Origin: Eledone cirrhosa
Lineage: Eukaryota > Mollusca > Cephalopoda > Octopoda > Eledonidae
Length of the DNA: 64,000 bases
Direction of reading: 5' to 3'
NCBI GenBank assembly: GCA_964016885.1
Contig: OZ024741.1
Span: 27,235,956 to 27,299,955, forward strand
Position 1 is the stretch's first letter. Every line of letters begins with the position of its first letter. The notes beneath the pieces are model-generated. The model saw nothing but the letters and a program-made list of their open reading frames with translations. It searched no databases and had not been told where the DNA came from. Made by a program: the position numbers and the translations under genes. Shown here piece by piece: positions 27,293 to 37,442 of this stretch.

Positions 27293-27490
27293 AATTCATA
27301 GAGTGGTAGATTAAATGCCTTACAATATTCAGTCACATCTCTTTACATTCTAAGTTCAAATCTCACCAAGGTCAACATTGCTTTTCTTCCTTCTGGATTC
27401 AATAAAATAAAGTACCAGTAATGCACTAGGGTCAATATAACTGACATTTGCCTCAAAAATTGATGGTCTTGTGCCTATATTAGAAACCAT
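27293..27490 (+). mobile_element. tRNA-like SINE, degenerate
   Basis: The order of blocks matches other copies in the window: a tRNA-like head, 'aagttcaaatctcacc' resembling a B-box, 'ataaaataaagtaccagtaa', 'cactagggtcaatataa', and the end 'cttgtgcctatattagaaa'. It is diverged and the head is poor. It abuts the GGT array. Confidence 0.7.
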
Positions 27491-27500
27491 TAGTATAAAA

Positions 27501-27675
27501 CATGTCAGTGGAAGGAAGCCACAGTAGAGGTAGACTGTGAAAGACCTGGGAAGAGGTGGTGAGAGCTGACCTCAAATCACTGAGATTCACAACGGCGATG
27601 AGAGATGCTGTGCTGAAAAGGACCTGTCCAACCCATGTGAGCATAGAAAAATGGACATAAAAATAATGATAATGA
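27501..27675 (+). pseudogene. Decayed LINE 3' coding end plus tail
   Basis: In one frame with a stop, it reads K-T-W-E-E-V-V-R-A-D-L then T-T-A-M-R-D-A-V, which matches the C-terminal [11 protein letters not shown] region of the LINE copies. It then runs directly into 'cctgtccaacccatg' and a decayed (GAT/AAT)n tail. This is a short old fragment with no function. Confidence 0.65.
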
Positions 27676-27800
27676 TGTTGGTTGCATGAAAAATGTGACA
27701 ACTTCTCTAATGCTGGTGCCATGATGAAATGCACCCAGTACACCCTGTAAAGTAGCTAGTATTAGGAAGAGCACCTAGTTGTAAAAACCATGCTATTACG
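27676..27800 (+). mobile_element. SINE fragment with LINE-type tail
   Basis: It contains 'aatgctggtgccatgatg', 'cacccagtacaccctgtaaa' and a diverged 'ttaggaagagcacctag'. The motif order recurs immediately downstream (27801-28067) and at 45321-45660. It is truncated before the usual (GAT)n end. Confidence 0.6.
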
Positions 27801-28067
27801 CGTAGAGAGGATTCTTTAGCCATGTCAAAAACACAACAACCTCTCCAGTGCTGGTGCCATGATATAATGTACCCAATATACTCTGTAAAGTAGTTGGCTA
27901 AAAGAAGGGTCTCCAGCTGTAGAAACATACCAAAACTGGAATGTATGTGAGGTATGGCATCCAGCCTGTCTAGTAGGACAGTAGCTCTGATTGAGCATTG
28001 ACTTGGTCTTGTGATGACCTGTCCAACCCATGCCAGCATGGAAAGTGGACATATAATTATGATAATG
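27801..28067 (+). mobile_element. SINE with LINE-type tail, second tandem copy
   Basis: This repeats the motifs of the preceding element ('cagtgctggtgccatgat', 'ctctgtaaagtagttgg') and continues to 'cctgtccaacccatgccag', 'catggaaagtggacat' and a decayed 'aattatgataatgat' tail. It is more complete than its left neighbour. Confidence 0.65.
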
Positions 28068-28095
28068 ATTATTATTGTTATTTAATATTATAAAC

Positions 28096-28306
28096 ATGGT
28101 GGATTGGTAGAATCTTTAATGCATCAGGTGTAATGTATTGTGGTATTTTGTTACAACCCTCTACATTCTGAATTCCAATCACACTTTACCTTCCATCCTT
28201 TTGGATTCAATAAAATAAAATACCTGTAAAGTACTAGGGTTGATATAATTGATTTTCCCTTCCCCACAAACTGCTGGCCTTGTGCCTGTGTTAGAAGCCC
28301 CTACTT
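28096..28306 (+). mobile_element. tRNA-like SINE
   Basis: Starts at 'ggtggattggtagaatc' (A-box-like), has 'attctgaattccaatc' at the B-box position, 'caataaaataaaatacctgt', 'ctagggttgatataattga' and the end 'ctggccttgtgcctgtg'. It has the full order of parts seen at 36027 and 42967. Confidence 0.75.
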
Positions 28307-28430
28307 TATCTTGCCCAGGTCACCTTTACCTTTCATTTTTATGGGGTTAATAAAATACCAGTAATACACTGGGGTTGATATAATTGATTTTCCCCTCCCC
28401 ATAAATTGCTGGCCTTGTGCCTAAATTGAA
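28307..28430 (+). mobile_element. tRNA-like SINE, 3' part only
   Basis: A second, headless copy joined directly to the first: 'cctttacctttcattttta', 'aataaaataccagtaatac', 'ggggttgatataattga', 'ctggccttgtgcctaaa'. Tandem SINEs of this kind recur at 42967-43278. Confidence 0.7.
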
Positions 28431-28690
28431 TTTCATTATTGTTTAATATTATTATGAATGAAGATGAAACCAGGTTGTTGTCCTGTGTTAAAACTTTTGT
28501 ATTGTCAGACATTTTATATTTCTATCTGACATGGGTTTTATTTTATCTCCATCTTATATCAGACGTGTACAGCAGCTCCTCCATCTTCTGTCTTCTGACT
28601 TCTGCTGTCTTCTTCTGACTTCATCTTCTCCAGGTGTAGTACAATAATAACAGCTCCAGCAACAGTCGTTTTGATTCTTTCTTTCATATA
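28431..28690. other. Unrecognised spacer
   Basis: About 260 bp, partly pyrimidine-rich with repeats of 'cttctgacttc'. I see no gene. A tract ending TCTCCAG at about 28633 resembles an acceptor, but no exon-like frame follows. Confidence 0.4.
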
Positions 28691-28764
28691 TATATAGATA
28701 CACTCACACACACATATTTATGTACATACACACATACTCATATATATATAGAGAGAGACATCAT

Positions 28765-28820
<56 letters not shown>
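28691..28820. repeat. CA/TA/GA compound microsatellite
   Basis: Runs of (AT)n, (CA)n, (GA)4 and (TA)n mixed with 'cacacacat'. Confidence 0.95.
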
Positions 28821-28824
<4 letters not shown>

Positions 28825-29354
28825 TGAAGTCATTGATTTCTTTCCAAGAAGTCTTCATCATCTCCTCAACTTCTGCTTTAGGTCTTTCGTCATGTCAAAG
28901 TTTCCCTGTGAAACACTTCATAGCCATTGTTATTTTTACATCAAAGAAATCTAATTAACATTCAATCTTTTCTGGTCACAATTTCATTAATCTAATCATT
29001 TTAAGTGATTGCCAGTCATTCTCAATGAAATATTTCACACGAAAAATCAATAATTCTTTTGAAAATCCTCCCCACAAAATTCTGCAGTCATTCTCTTCCA
29101 TTCTTTCATTCTAGTAATGTCTCTTTGTCTCTTTGTGTCATTTCCAGGTTGTTTTTCTTATTTTCATATTTATATTTGTTCTTGTTTTTATTATTTTACT
29201 TTTCTTTTCTTTTTTTTTGTGTCATCTCTGTGGCAAAGAATCATAGATTGCTGCACTGTCTTCCTCTTCTCCTTCTCCTTCCTCGTCTTCCTCTTCTTAA
29301 AACTTTCTTTTATCTCTCAGTTTGCATGTCTTTCAGTCTGCCCGACTCTCTATA
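28821..29354. other. AT- and T-rich spacer, no gene seen
   Basis: About 530 bp of T-rich DNA. The frames over it are Phe/Ser/Leu-rich with no domain and no coding signature. Treated as intronic or intergenic. Confidence 0.4.
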
Positions 29355-29357
29355 ATC

Positions 29358-29435
<78 letters not shown>

Positions 29436-29459
29436 TGTCTGTCTATCTCCATCTGTCAA

Positions 29460-29509
<50 letters not shown>
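29355..29509. repeat. CT and AT microsatellites at the 5' side of LINE copy 2
   Basis: (CT)n, (AT)n, then the 42-bp left flanking repeat and another (CT)n(AT)n. The LINE begins at the end of the second AT run. Confidence 0.95.
29431..29472 (+). repeat. Left copy of a 42-bp direct repeat flanking LINE copy 2 (candidate TSD)
   Basis: 'atgcctgtctgtctatctcc' followed by 'atctgtcaat' and (CT)n. It equals 33117-33158 with two C/T differences over 42 positions. Confidence 0.75.
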
Positions 29510-29510
<1 letters not shown>

Positions 29511-32500
29511 ATGGACTAAGGAATTTCTGGAGAGTCTGAAGAATCTGGACACTCGATGACAATGCCAAAGATAACGACAAATTCACCTCATGCTGCCGGA
29601 CGAAAGGGCAAGGCCCCCCCCCCCTCTTTGTTTCGGCCGTGGATGGCCAACATAACCCCAAACTCATCCCCCTCACCCCTCCCTGCGCCCCATCCTCCAA
29701 ACACAATCCAAAACTTCAGAGTTGGTACCATGAATGTAGGCACCTTAAAAGGCCGCTCTAACGAGGTTGTAGAATTGCTTGAACGTAAGGAGGTTGATGT
29801 TTGCTGTATCCAAGAGACCAGGTGGAGGGGCGGGTCTGCTAGATTCATTGTGGGTAAAAAACGTTGCTATAAGCTTTTCTGGGTGGGAAATGACAATGGG
29901 ATAGGTGGGGTAGGAATCATGTTAGCAGAAAAATGGGTGGATAAGATAATAGATGTAAATAGAGTGAATGACAGAATAATTAAAATAAGACTTGTTCTAA
30001 ACAGAACTACTGTGACAGTAATATCTGCATGCGCGCCCCAATCCGGACTGCCTGGCGCTATAAAAGACAGATTCTATGAGACACTGATGCTCACTACCTC
30101 CCAAATAACCGACAGTGACTATATAATTATTGCTGGCGACCTAAATGGCCACGTTGGACAACATTGTGACGGCTATGATGGAATCCACGGAGGCTATGGG
30201 TTTGGTACTAGAAATGAGGAAGGCTCCAGAATCCTGGAATTCTGTGATGCAAATAACCTAACTATCTGTAACACTAACTTCAAAAAACGAGACAATCACT
30301 TGATCACCTACAGATCAGGGAACATACCAGCCAGGTAGATTATATCCTTACTAGAAGACGTGACAGAGTGTCTGTTGTAAACACTAAATCCCTCCCCCAT
30401 GAAGAATGCACCTCCCAACATAGACTGATAATTAGCGACCTCATAGTCAGGACGAGACGTACTAGACAGCAGAAGAGGACTATCCTCAGGAGAAAAATAT
30501 GGAAGCTAAAGGATCCCAGAGCCAGAAATAAATTTCAAAGCATATTACTTGATGCTTTCGACAGTAAGGAAGAGCAATTAGAGTCGTACAATGTAGAGGA
30601 ACAGTGGGAATTCCTGAAAGCAAACCTGCTGATGGCGGCAGACGAAGTCTGTGGCTGGAGCAGGCCTGTAGGCAGGAGGAGAGTAACATGGTGGTGGAAC
30701 AGTAAGGTGTAGGGGTCAATCAAGGCCAAAAAGCAGGCTTGGAAAGCATGGCGGGATGGGGGAAGTAGAGAAGACTATCAAGTGGCCAGGAGGGAAGCTA
30801 GGAGACAAGTGTACTTCGCAAGAAGGGAAGCAGAGGAAAGAAAGTTCAAGCATGTTCTACAACGCGAGGACCAAAAACGTGAGGTGTTCAGGATTGCTAG
30901 GCAATGTATCAAGGAAAACCGTGATATTGTCGGGGAGAAGTGTGTACTTAACGATGATGGCGTACTTGCCATCACTGACGCTGATAAGAAGGTAGCTTGG
31001 AAGTGTCACTACGAAAGGCTACTAAATGAGGAGAATAAATGGGAGAAAGACAGTCTCCCCCACATTGACCCAATAGAGGGACCAGCAGTGTTAGTTGAAG
31101 GTAGTATAATAAGTAAGGCAATCAAAGATATGAAGACGGGTAAGGCGGCTGGGCCTTTGGAAATAGTTGCTGAGATGCTGAAAGCCTCTGGAACGGTGGG
31201 ACACACCATGGTCACCCGGATAGTAAACCAAGTCATACAGAATGGGGTTGTTCCGAAGGACTGGTGTAGCAGCATCATAGGAGTAACTATAGAGGCATTA
31301 AATTAATCGACCAGGTCATGAAGGTCACGGAACAAGTAATAGCGCAACTAATCAGAGAGAGAATTGATCTAGATGAAATGCAGTTCGGGTTTGTGTCAGG
31401 CAAAAGTACCACAGACGCTCTTTTCATTGTACGACAACTACAGGAGAAGTACCTAGGTAAAAGTAAACCCCTATACTTAGCTTTTGTCGACTTGGAGAAA
31501 GCCTTCGACAGAGTCCCCCGTTCCATTATCTGGTGAGCTCTTAGAAAACTAGGGGTTGACAAATGGCTTGTGATAGCTATACAAGCCATGTATAAAGAAA
31601 CAGTCAGCAAGGTTAGAATTAACAACGAATATAGTGAAGAGTTTAGTGTAAAAGTTGGTGTCCATCAGGGCTCTGTTCTTTGCCCCCTACTATTTATTAT
31701 TGCCCTTCAGGCTATAACAGAGGAGTTCAAGACCGGCTGCCCATGGGAACTCCTATACGCAGATGATCTAACGCTCATAGCTGAATCAATGGCCGAGCTA
31801 GAGAAGAAATTCCAAACATGGAAGCACGGCCTAGAATCAAAAGGCCTTAAAATTAGCCTGGCTAAGACTAAAGTTCTAGTTTATAGGAAAGAAAATAAGG
31901 CGCCGGTCCCTTCCGGGAAATGGCCATGTTCAGTGTGTAGGAAAGGTGTAGGTAGAAACTCCATTTTATGTCCCAGATGCAAAGTATGGGCGCATAAAAG
32001 ATGTAGTGGGATCACAGGTAAGCTAACTAAGAACATAGATTTTACATGTGGCCGGTGCTCTGGTGCAATAAGTAGCAGCAAGTGCCCACAAAATACTAGC
32101 TCTTTCAACTGCGCAGAGGGTTCTATAGAAATAGTGGACAGCTTCCGTTACCTGGGTGACAAAATCAGCAGTGGGGGAGGGTGCTCTGAAAGTACAGTAG
32201 CTAGACTCAGAACTGGATGGAAAAAGTTCAGAGAGCTCATACCACTATTAGCCGCTAAAGGGTTCTCCCTAAAAATGAAAGGCAGGTTGTATGATGCCTC
32301 CATACGAACAGCAATGTTGCATGGCAGTGAGACCTGGGCATTGTGTGCAGAGGATATACGCAGACTAGAGAGGAACGAAGCTTGCATGCTCCGCTGGATT
32401 TGTTATAGTAATATACGTGAACGGCAAAGCATAAACGAACTAAGGAAAAAATTAGAAATAAGAGGGATCAGATGTTGTTTACTCGAGAGAAGGCTACGTT

Positions 32501-33103
32501 GGTATGGTCACGTGATGCGCATGAAAGACGACAGCTGTATAACAAAGTGCAGGGCAATAAAGATAGACGGTAGCCACGGAGTAGGCAGACCCAGAAAAAC
32601 CTGGGACGAGCTGATAAATTCCGACCTCACACACTTACACCTCTCCAAGACAATGTCACTGGACCGAGACCTTTGGCGGTACTCAGTAATAGAGAAGACC
32701 CGCCTTACCTAAATACAAAGTAAAACCTACTACAGTCAGTAGGCATCTCTAACAAAATACACCCTGGTCCACCCCATCCACACCGCCCCTTTCAATGTAA
32801 AGTTATGTTGGTACCACAACATCCAGGCCGAAACAAATGAGATCGTGTAGGTGTCACGACAAAAAAAACACACAGTCCACGCTGTAATGTGGCCGTGTAG
32901 GCAACACGGTAAAAACTTCCCAGTTCCACGCTGTAAATGTGGTTGGTGTTAGGAAGGGCATCCAGCTGTAGAAAACCCGCCAGACAGTCCTATGCGAGCA
33001 ATGACAACCACTCTTGCCTCAAGTGGGAAAACTCCCGTCCAAACCCATGCAAGCGTGGAACATGGACGTTAAACGATGATGATGATGATGATGATGATGA
33101 TGA
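29510..33103 (+). mobile_element. RTE-like LINE, copy 2, nearly full length but inactivated
   Basis: A 3.6-kb non-LTR retrotransposon with a short 5' leader, one long coding region (29556-32712) broken by four lesions, a roughly 360-bp 3' UTR ending 'ggacgttaaac' and a (GAT)n tail at 33074-33103. The length fits RTE-type elements, which usually carry one endonuclease-RT frame and end in a short tandem repeat instead of poly(A). The flanking 42-bp direct repeat suggests the insertion is intact at both ends, although the 5' end sits in an AT microsatellite and is hard to fix. Confidence 0.88.
29556..32712 (+). pseudogene. LINE endonuclease / zinc-finger reverse transcriptase, four lesions
   Basis: The first part (29556-30338) is an AP-endonuclease-like domain: M-N-V-G-T-L with Asn60, I-Q-E-T-R-W with Glu87, and G-D-L-N-G-H with Asp195/Asn197. 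It continues in another frame with V-D-Y-I-L-T and a C-terminal Q-H-R where families often have S-D-H. The linker, RT ([13 protein letters not shown]), C4HC3 finger (31927-32058) and C-terminus follow, ending at TAA 32712. Lesions: a 1-base frameshift near 30331-30338; TAG at 30710-30712 where copy 3 has GAG; a 37-bp deletion at about 31279 that also shifts the frame; and TGA at 31534-31536 where the other copies have TGG. The intact ancestor would have been roughly 1065 residues. Confidence 0.88.
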
Positions 33104-33116
33104 TATATATATATAT

Positions 33117-33158
33117 ATGTCTGTCTGTCTATCTTCATCTGTCAATCTCTCTCTCTCT
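33117..33158 (+). repeat. Right copy of the 42-bp direct repeat flanking LINE copy 2
   Basis: Matches 29431-29472 with two transitions; it is preceded on both sides by (AT)n. Confidence 0.75.
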
Positions 33159-33489
33159 CTCTCACACTTTCTTTGACTCTTTCACAATTTCATTCTCTGT
33201 ATTGCTCACTCTTCCCTCACCTCTTTCTCTCTCTCTCTTACTTTATATAAATGTGTATGTGTGTGTGTGTGACTGAATGTGTGTACGTTTGTGTGTTTCT
33301 TCTCCGTTTTCTTGAGATCTGACAAGGAACAGATTAATTTACTCCTGTTGAAACAACAACACTACAGAAGAAGAATCAAGCAACATGGAAGAAAATCTTT
33401 TCCTGCAAAAGATTTTTTTTTTTTAAACCTTAAACACTTTCAGATCATTTCTGCCAATTAGAAGGAGGAATATAATTCTTTATTGAACA
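33159..33489. other. CT/GT microsatellites and unrecognised sequence
   Basis: (CT)n then (GT)n, followed by about 200 bp with a basic, Lys/Arg/Gln-rich open stretch at about 33320-33420 (S-D-K-E-Q-I-N-L-L-L-L-K-Q-Q). It has neither a good donor nor recognisable homology, so I do not call it an exon. Confidence 0.35.
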
Positions 33490-33765
33490 CATCGGAGCAT
33501 AAGAGGAATCAAATGCTGTGTGCAGGAGAGGCGGTTGCGTTGGTATGGACATGTGATGCGTATGAAGGATGACAGCTGCATAAAAAGGTGCAGAGCACTT
33601 GAAGTCGATGGAAACCGCGGAGTGGGGAGACCCAAGATGACCTGGGATGAGGTGATAAAAGCCGACCATACCCAATTACACCTCTCAAAGGCGATGACAC
33701 ACGACTGTGACCTCTGGCGTCCCGCAGTAATACAGAGTACCCGACCTCCCATGGGTACAAGCTGA
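33490..33765 (+). pseudogene. C-terminal remnant of sister LINE reverse transcriptase
   Basis: An open frame reads [36 protein letters not shown] and D-C-D-L-W-R, ending at a TGA at 33763. These are the same landmarks as in the C-termini of copies 1-3, with many substitutions. No catalytic part is left. Confidence 0.8.
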
Positions 33766-34066
33766 AACATATAGACAATATGCCCCCACACCCCCCACTG
33801 CAAGGTGGTCGTGGAGGTGCCACGGCAAAAAAGCACCCAGCCCACACTGTTAAGTGGACGTGTAGGCGCCACGAAAAAGCACCCAGCACTCACTGTAAAT
33901 GAGGTTGGTGTTAGGAAGGGCATCCAGCTGTAGAAATCAAGCCAAATCAGTTCCTGCATGAGCAAGGCATGGTCAGCCGACCAGACACTGCCCACAACAG
34001 GACAACCCGTCTAACCCATGCTAGCGTGGAAGAACGGACGTAAAACGGTGATGATGATGATGATCG
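33490..34066 (+). mobile_element. Sister-family RTE-like LINE, 3' fragment
   Basis: A 5'-truncated insertion: the last about 90 codons, then a 3' UTR with two 'cacccag' boxes ('gccacggcaaaaaagcaccc', 'gcgccacgaaaaagcacccag'), 'ggttggtgttaggaagggca', 'aacccatgctagcgtgga' and a (GAT)n end. The UTR organisation parallels that of copies 1-3 but the sequence is clearly different, so this is a second subfamily. Its 3' UTR reappears inverted at 37233-37442. Confidence 0.8.
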
Positions 34067-34159
34067 GAAATGAAGACAAGGGGACCTGGTTTCAAATCTC
34101 ACAGTATTTAGATAAAACAGACCTATAATTTAATAGGTTTGTTACACACACACATATAT

Positions 34160-34330
34160 ATATATATAATAATAATAATAATAATGAAATTATTGTGTAC
34201 AGTGCTCAGGTGCACTACAACTCATCAAAGGTGCATGTATAGTACATAGAATAATCTACAAATGTCAGAAAAATGAACAGTATACGAGTTGTGAAATACA
34301 TGTGTGCATGTGTATGGAAGGTGGATATCA
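34160..34330 (-). mobile_element. CR1/jockey-like LINE, 3' end only
   Basis: The reverse complement ends 'gtgcacctgagcactgtac', 'acaataatttcatt' and (ATT)n. It matches the 3' end of the + strand copy at 38864-39013 over about 150 bp, including 'ctatgtactatacatgcacc' and 'tttgatgagttgtagtgcac'. It is a severely 5'-truncated insertion with a different tail type from the GAT-tailed families. Confidence 0.8.
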
Positions 34331-34370
34331 GGTATAGTGTTGGTGAATCTCAGGAAGGATTGAGGTTTAT

Positions 34371-34430
34371 AAGTTTGAAGAAGAGGTAGATAAAATTTAA
34401 CTAATTTTTCTTCTTAGTCCATAGAAATTA
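34371..34430 (+). repeat. 60-bp dispersed repeat, copy A
   Basis: 'agtttgaagaagaggtagat' followed by 'aaaatttaactaatttttct' and 'tcttagtccatagaaatta'. It recurs at 35047-35109 with a few substitutions. Confidence 0.8.
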
Positions 34431-34570
34431 AGTAAATAAATAATCAATTAAGTAAATAAATAATCAATTAAGTAAATAAATAATCAATTAAGTAAATAAA
34501 TAATCAATTAAGTAAATAAATAATCAATTAAGTAAATAAATAATCAATTAAGTAAATAAATAATCAATTA
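34431..34570. repeat. 20-bp tandem repeat, seven perfect copies
   Basis: Seven exact copies of a 20-bp unit starting agtaaataaat and ending aatcaatta. The lack of any substitution points to a recent expansion. Confidence 0.97.
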
Positions 34571-35046
34571 AATGGAGCTAAGTTTAAAATGTAAGCTTGA
34601 AGAAATAATAGATAAGTGTTTACCAATATTCCTCTGGCCCTGACTGCCAACAGTTTAGCTTGTGCTATGTGGGAATGCTTAATCGCTGCATTATCCATGA
34701 GGCTTCAAGCTTATCAAGAGACTCCCTCAGTTAGGACCGATTTTTTTCCAAAGTGATCGCTGCCAGTAACAATTTCGAAAGGGGTGAAAATTATCACGTG
34801 GCTAGTGATCAAAATAGAAGTGTTGCGAAGGGTAGACTGGTGGCCAGTAAGTTCATTGCTAGAAGAAGCAGTTAGTTACCGCTTAATTTACTCAACCGTA
34901 AGGGAGTTAGAGCAAAGTCAGAAGGAATATATATGTATTTAAACATAAGCATAGATACATATATGAATGTAGACCACCTTCAACGGTGTGGCTCAATGAA
35001 TGAATGAATTAAATAAATAATCATTAATCAGAGCTATATAAAATTA
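34571..35046. other. Unrecognised sequence, possibly the body of an interspersed repeat
   Basis: About 475 bp without a credible coding frame. Since it lies between two copies of the same 60-bp repeat (34371 and 35047), it may be the inside of an element bounded by direct repeats. Confidence 0.4.
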
Positions 35047-35109
35047 TAAGTTTGAAGAAGAGGCAAATAAAATTTACCTAATTTTTCTTCTTAGTCCGTA
35101 GAAATTATA
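35047..35109 (+). repeat. 60-bp dispersed repeat, copy B
   Basis: 'agtttgaagaagaggcaaat' then 'aaaatttacctaatttttct' and 'tcttagtccgtagaaatta', the same as 34371-34430; it ends at an AT microsatellite. Confidence 0.8.
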
Positions 35110-35350
35110 TATATATATATATATATACAATATATTAATAAATGGAAACTATATTTATAAAACCATATTTATTTTATTATATATATTTCAAGGGCAACCA
35201 AGGCAAATTATGGTGTGCTTTCATCAGATAAAATACAGATTTGTTTTATAAATAAATATTGACATACCCGGAAAAAAAGACAACCTTAACAGTTGGAGCT
35301 TCCTGGATATTTTAAAGCTTGTTGAATCCCAACAAATTAAATATAACCTC

Positions 35351-35433
<83 letters not shown>

Positions 35434-35435
35434 AT
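35110..35435. repeat. AT and GA microsatellites around an unrecognised 200-bp segment
   Basis: (AT)n at 35107-35127, an unrecognised segment with 'ggcaaccaaggcaaattatg', a long (AT)n at 35355-35410 and (GA)n at 35411-35431. Confidence 0.8.
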
Positions 35436-35598
35436 AGTTGGTGTTAGGAAGGGCATCCAACTGTAAAACCCCAGGCCAAATTTACAGTCTTGTCAGAGAA
35501 AGGTACAGTGTGGCCAATCCTGGTCAGACTTGTCTCTCAATGTGGACAATCCATCTGACCCATGTAAGCATGGAAAAATGGATGTTAAATGGTGAGGA

Positions 35599-35602
<4 letters not shown>
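35436..35602 (+). mobile_element. Solo GAT-family retroelement tail
   Basis: Begins 'gttggtgttaggaagggcat', contains 'gacccatgtaagcatgga' and ends 'atggatgttaaatggtg' with a short GAT tail running into (AT)n. It has no LINE coding part, so it is either a severely truncated LINE or a SINE using the same tail. Confidence 0.75.
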
Positions 35603-35680
<78 letters not shown>

Positions 35681-35699
35681 GTGTGTGTGTGTGTGTGTA
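35603..35699. repeat. AT then GT microsatellite
   Basis: About 75 bp of (AT)n followed by 'catatgtgtgtgtgtgtg'. Confidence 0.95.
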
Positions 35700-36025
35700 T
35701 ATATTATTTGTTTAATTAATATACTATCTTATCTAACCTCTTTGCTTTCACTTTAATAATAATATAAATACTTAAATATAATTACTGGGGATGTTTCATT
35801 CTATTTGGGGCCATAATTTTGATAATTTTATAAGATAAATATATATTAGGCATTGAACATAAAAGCATATAAATTCAACTATCTGTATACTTCAGCTAGC
35901 ACTTAATTTTATGTTAAATTCATTGTATTGTAATAATCTATAGGTAGTCTCCCACATTTATATATTGTATATGATACTGATACATTATTAACAATATATA
36001 TATTATTAACAATATATATATAAGG
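35700..36025. other. AT-rich spacer, nothing recognised
   Basis: Strongly AT-rich, no frame of note. It may be decayed mobile DNA. Confidence 0.4.
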
Positions 36026-36026
36026 G

Positions 36027-36215
36027 CGGTGGATTGGCAGTATCGGTAGAGGGTCGGACGCCATGATTTGCAGCATAGAGTTACGGCCCTTTATGATCTG
36101 AGTTCAAATCTCGCCAAGGTTAACTTTGCCTTTCATCCTTACAGGGTCGATAAAATAAAGTACCAGTAATACACTGGGATAATTGCTGGCCTTGTGCCAA
36201 AAGTAGAAACAATTA
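36027..36215 (+). mobile_element. tRNA-like SINE, best-preserved copy
   Basis: The head 'ggtggattggcagtatcggt' resembles an A-box region. 'gagttcaaatctcgcc' sits where a B-box is expected. It continues 'ggttaactttgcctttcatc', 'gggtcgataaaataaagtac', 'cagtaatacactgggata' and 'gctggccttgtgcc'. The promoter would be internal RNA polymerase III, as for tRNA-derived SINEs in general. No full tRNA fold was tested. Confidence 0.8.
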
Positions 36216-36905
36216 TTAACAATATATATTAATTTATCCAATATAACATTATCTTATCTCATCTTAAGTTGGAACTTAATAAATTATATTTTATTGTAAT
36301 GTATTAATTTTCTTAAAAACCTCACACACATATATCTCATTGCCACATATAAAATAGATATTCTAAAGATAAGTGTAATTGTTTAACATGTTATTTCAAA
36401 TATATGTACTTAGCAATAATATTTAGATAATGCAAAATTAAGAGTTTACTTTGTAACTATGATGCTGGTTCAAATCATATAATTATCCCCCTTTCACCTC
36501 TGAAATAATATTCTGTAAATATTTATTTATTTTTATATCAATATATTCTTCTTACATCTTGTTAAATATTATTGCTTATTTAATAATTAGTATAGTATGT
36601 ATAACATTTCTGTAACAACTTAAACATTAAAATATATATATATATTCACTCCGTTTAATTTCATGGTTCCTGATATAATCTTAGGTCTGCAGTAAATATC
36701 TTTCAACTTAAACTGTTAAATTCGATGCATTATTCTTACAAACTATGACTACTGATTTGATAAAACTGTATAGTTTCCCTTTCATTTTTGGAAAGTTACT
36801 GCTCTTTCAAATAACTTTTAAGTATTTTATATACAACTGACACCCTGTTATTTGACCTATGACTTAATTAAATAAATTATATATATTATCTATTACTTGA
36901 CTGAT
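36216..36905. other. AT-rich spacer, nothing recognised
   Basis: About 690 bp with very high A+T and a short (TA)n. No coding signature, splice pair or repeat that I can name. Confidence 0.4.
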
Positions 36906-36916
36906 TTGTATTGATA

Positions 36917-37077
36917 TTGGCATTAGGAAGGGCATCCAGTCATAGAAAACCAGCCAGAAACACCCCTATATGAGTGAGACACACAGTCACCTGACACTAC
37001 TTGCCTCAAAATAGGACCTGTCTAATCCATGCTAGTGTGGAAGATGGACGTTAATTGATGATGATGATGATGATGAT
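36917..37077 (+). mobile_element. Solo GAT-family retroelement tail
   Basis: 'ggcattaggaagggcatcca', 'ctaatccatgctagtgtgga', 'agatggacgttaattgatg' and (GAT)n. The same tail type as 35436 and the LINE 3' ends. Confidence 0.75.
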
Positions 37078-37232
37078 TTCATTAATCGTTTTGAATTACA
37101 ATTAAATTATGATGACCCCTATTAAATAATTTGCTGTCTGTGGTATATTACTGTGGAAAGAAACAATTGTCAATGATTAAATGTCTTGAATTTTAAATTT
37201 TTGGTTTATAAGCACATTGTAACTATATATAT

Positions 37233-37442
37233 ATCATCATCATTTTACATCCACTTTTCCCTGCTTGCAAGGGTGGGATGGGAACTGATTTTGGCTTGAT
37301 TTCTACAGCTGGATGCCCTTCCTAACACCAACCTCGTTTACAGTAAGAGCTGGGTGCTTTTTTTCCGTGGCGCCTACACGTCCACTTTACAGTGTGGGCT
37401 GGGTGCTTTTTTGCCGTGGCACCTCCATGACCACTTTGCAGT
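37233..37442 (-). mobile_element. Sister-family LINE 3' UTR, truncated, inverted
   Basis: Read on the minus strand it begins 'ccactgcaaagtggtcat', has the two 'gcacccag' boxes, 'aacgaggttggtgttaggaa', 'gggcatccagctgtagaaat' and ends in (GAT)n, the same order as 33797-34066. It contains no coding part. Confidence 0.8.

Noticed and set aside
25029..27336. Gly-rich, Val-rich, Thr-rich and His-rich frames of 730-761 codons over the GGT array
   Set aside because: Four overlapping frames on both strands in a minisatellite; periodic artefacts.
28590..28680. Pyrimidine tract ending in TCTCCAG resembling an acceptor
   Set aside because: The downstream sequence has an early stop in the obvious frame and no donor.
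33279..33461. Lys/Arg/Gln-rich open stretch as a possible exon
   Set aside because: It includes a GT microsatellite upstream and a T-run downstream, with no convincing donor or homology. Kept only as unrecognised sequence.
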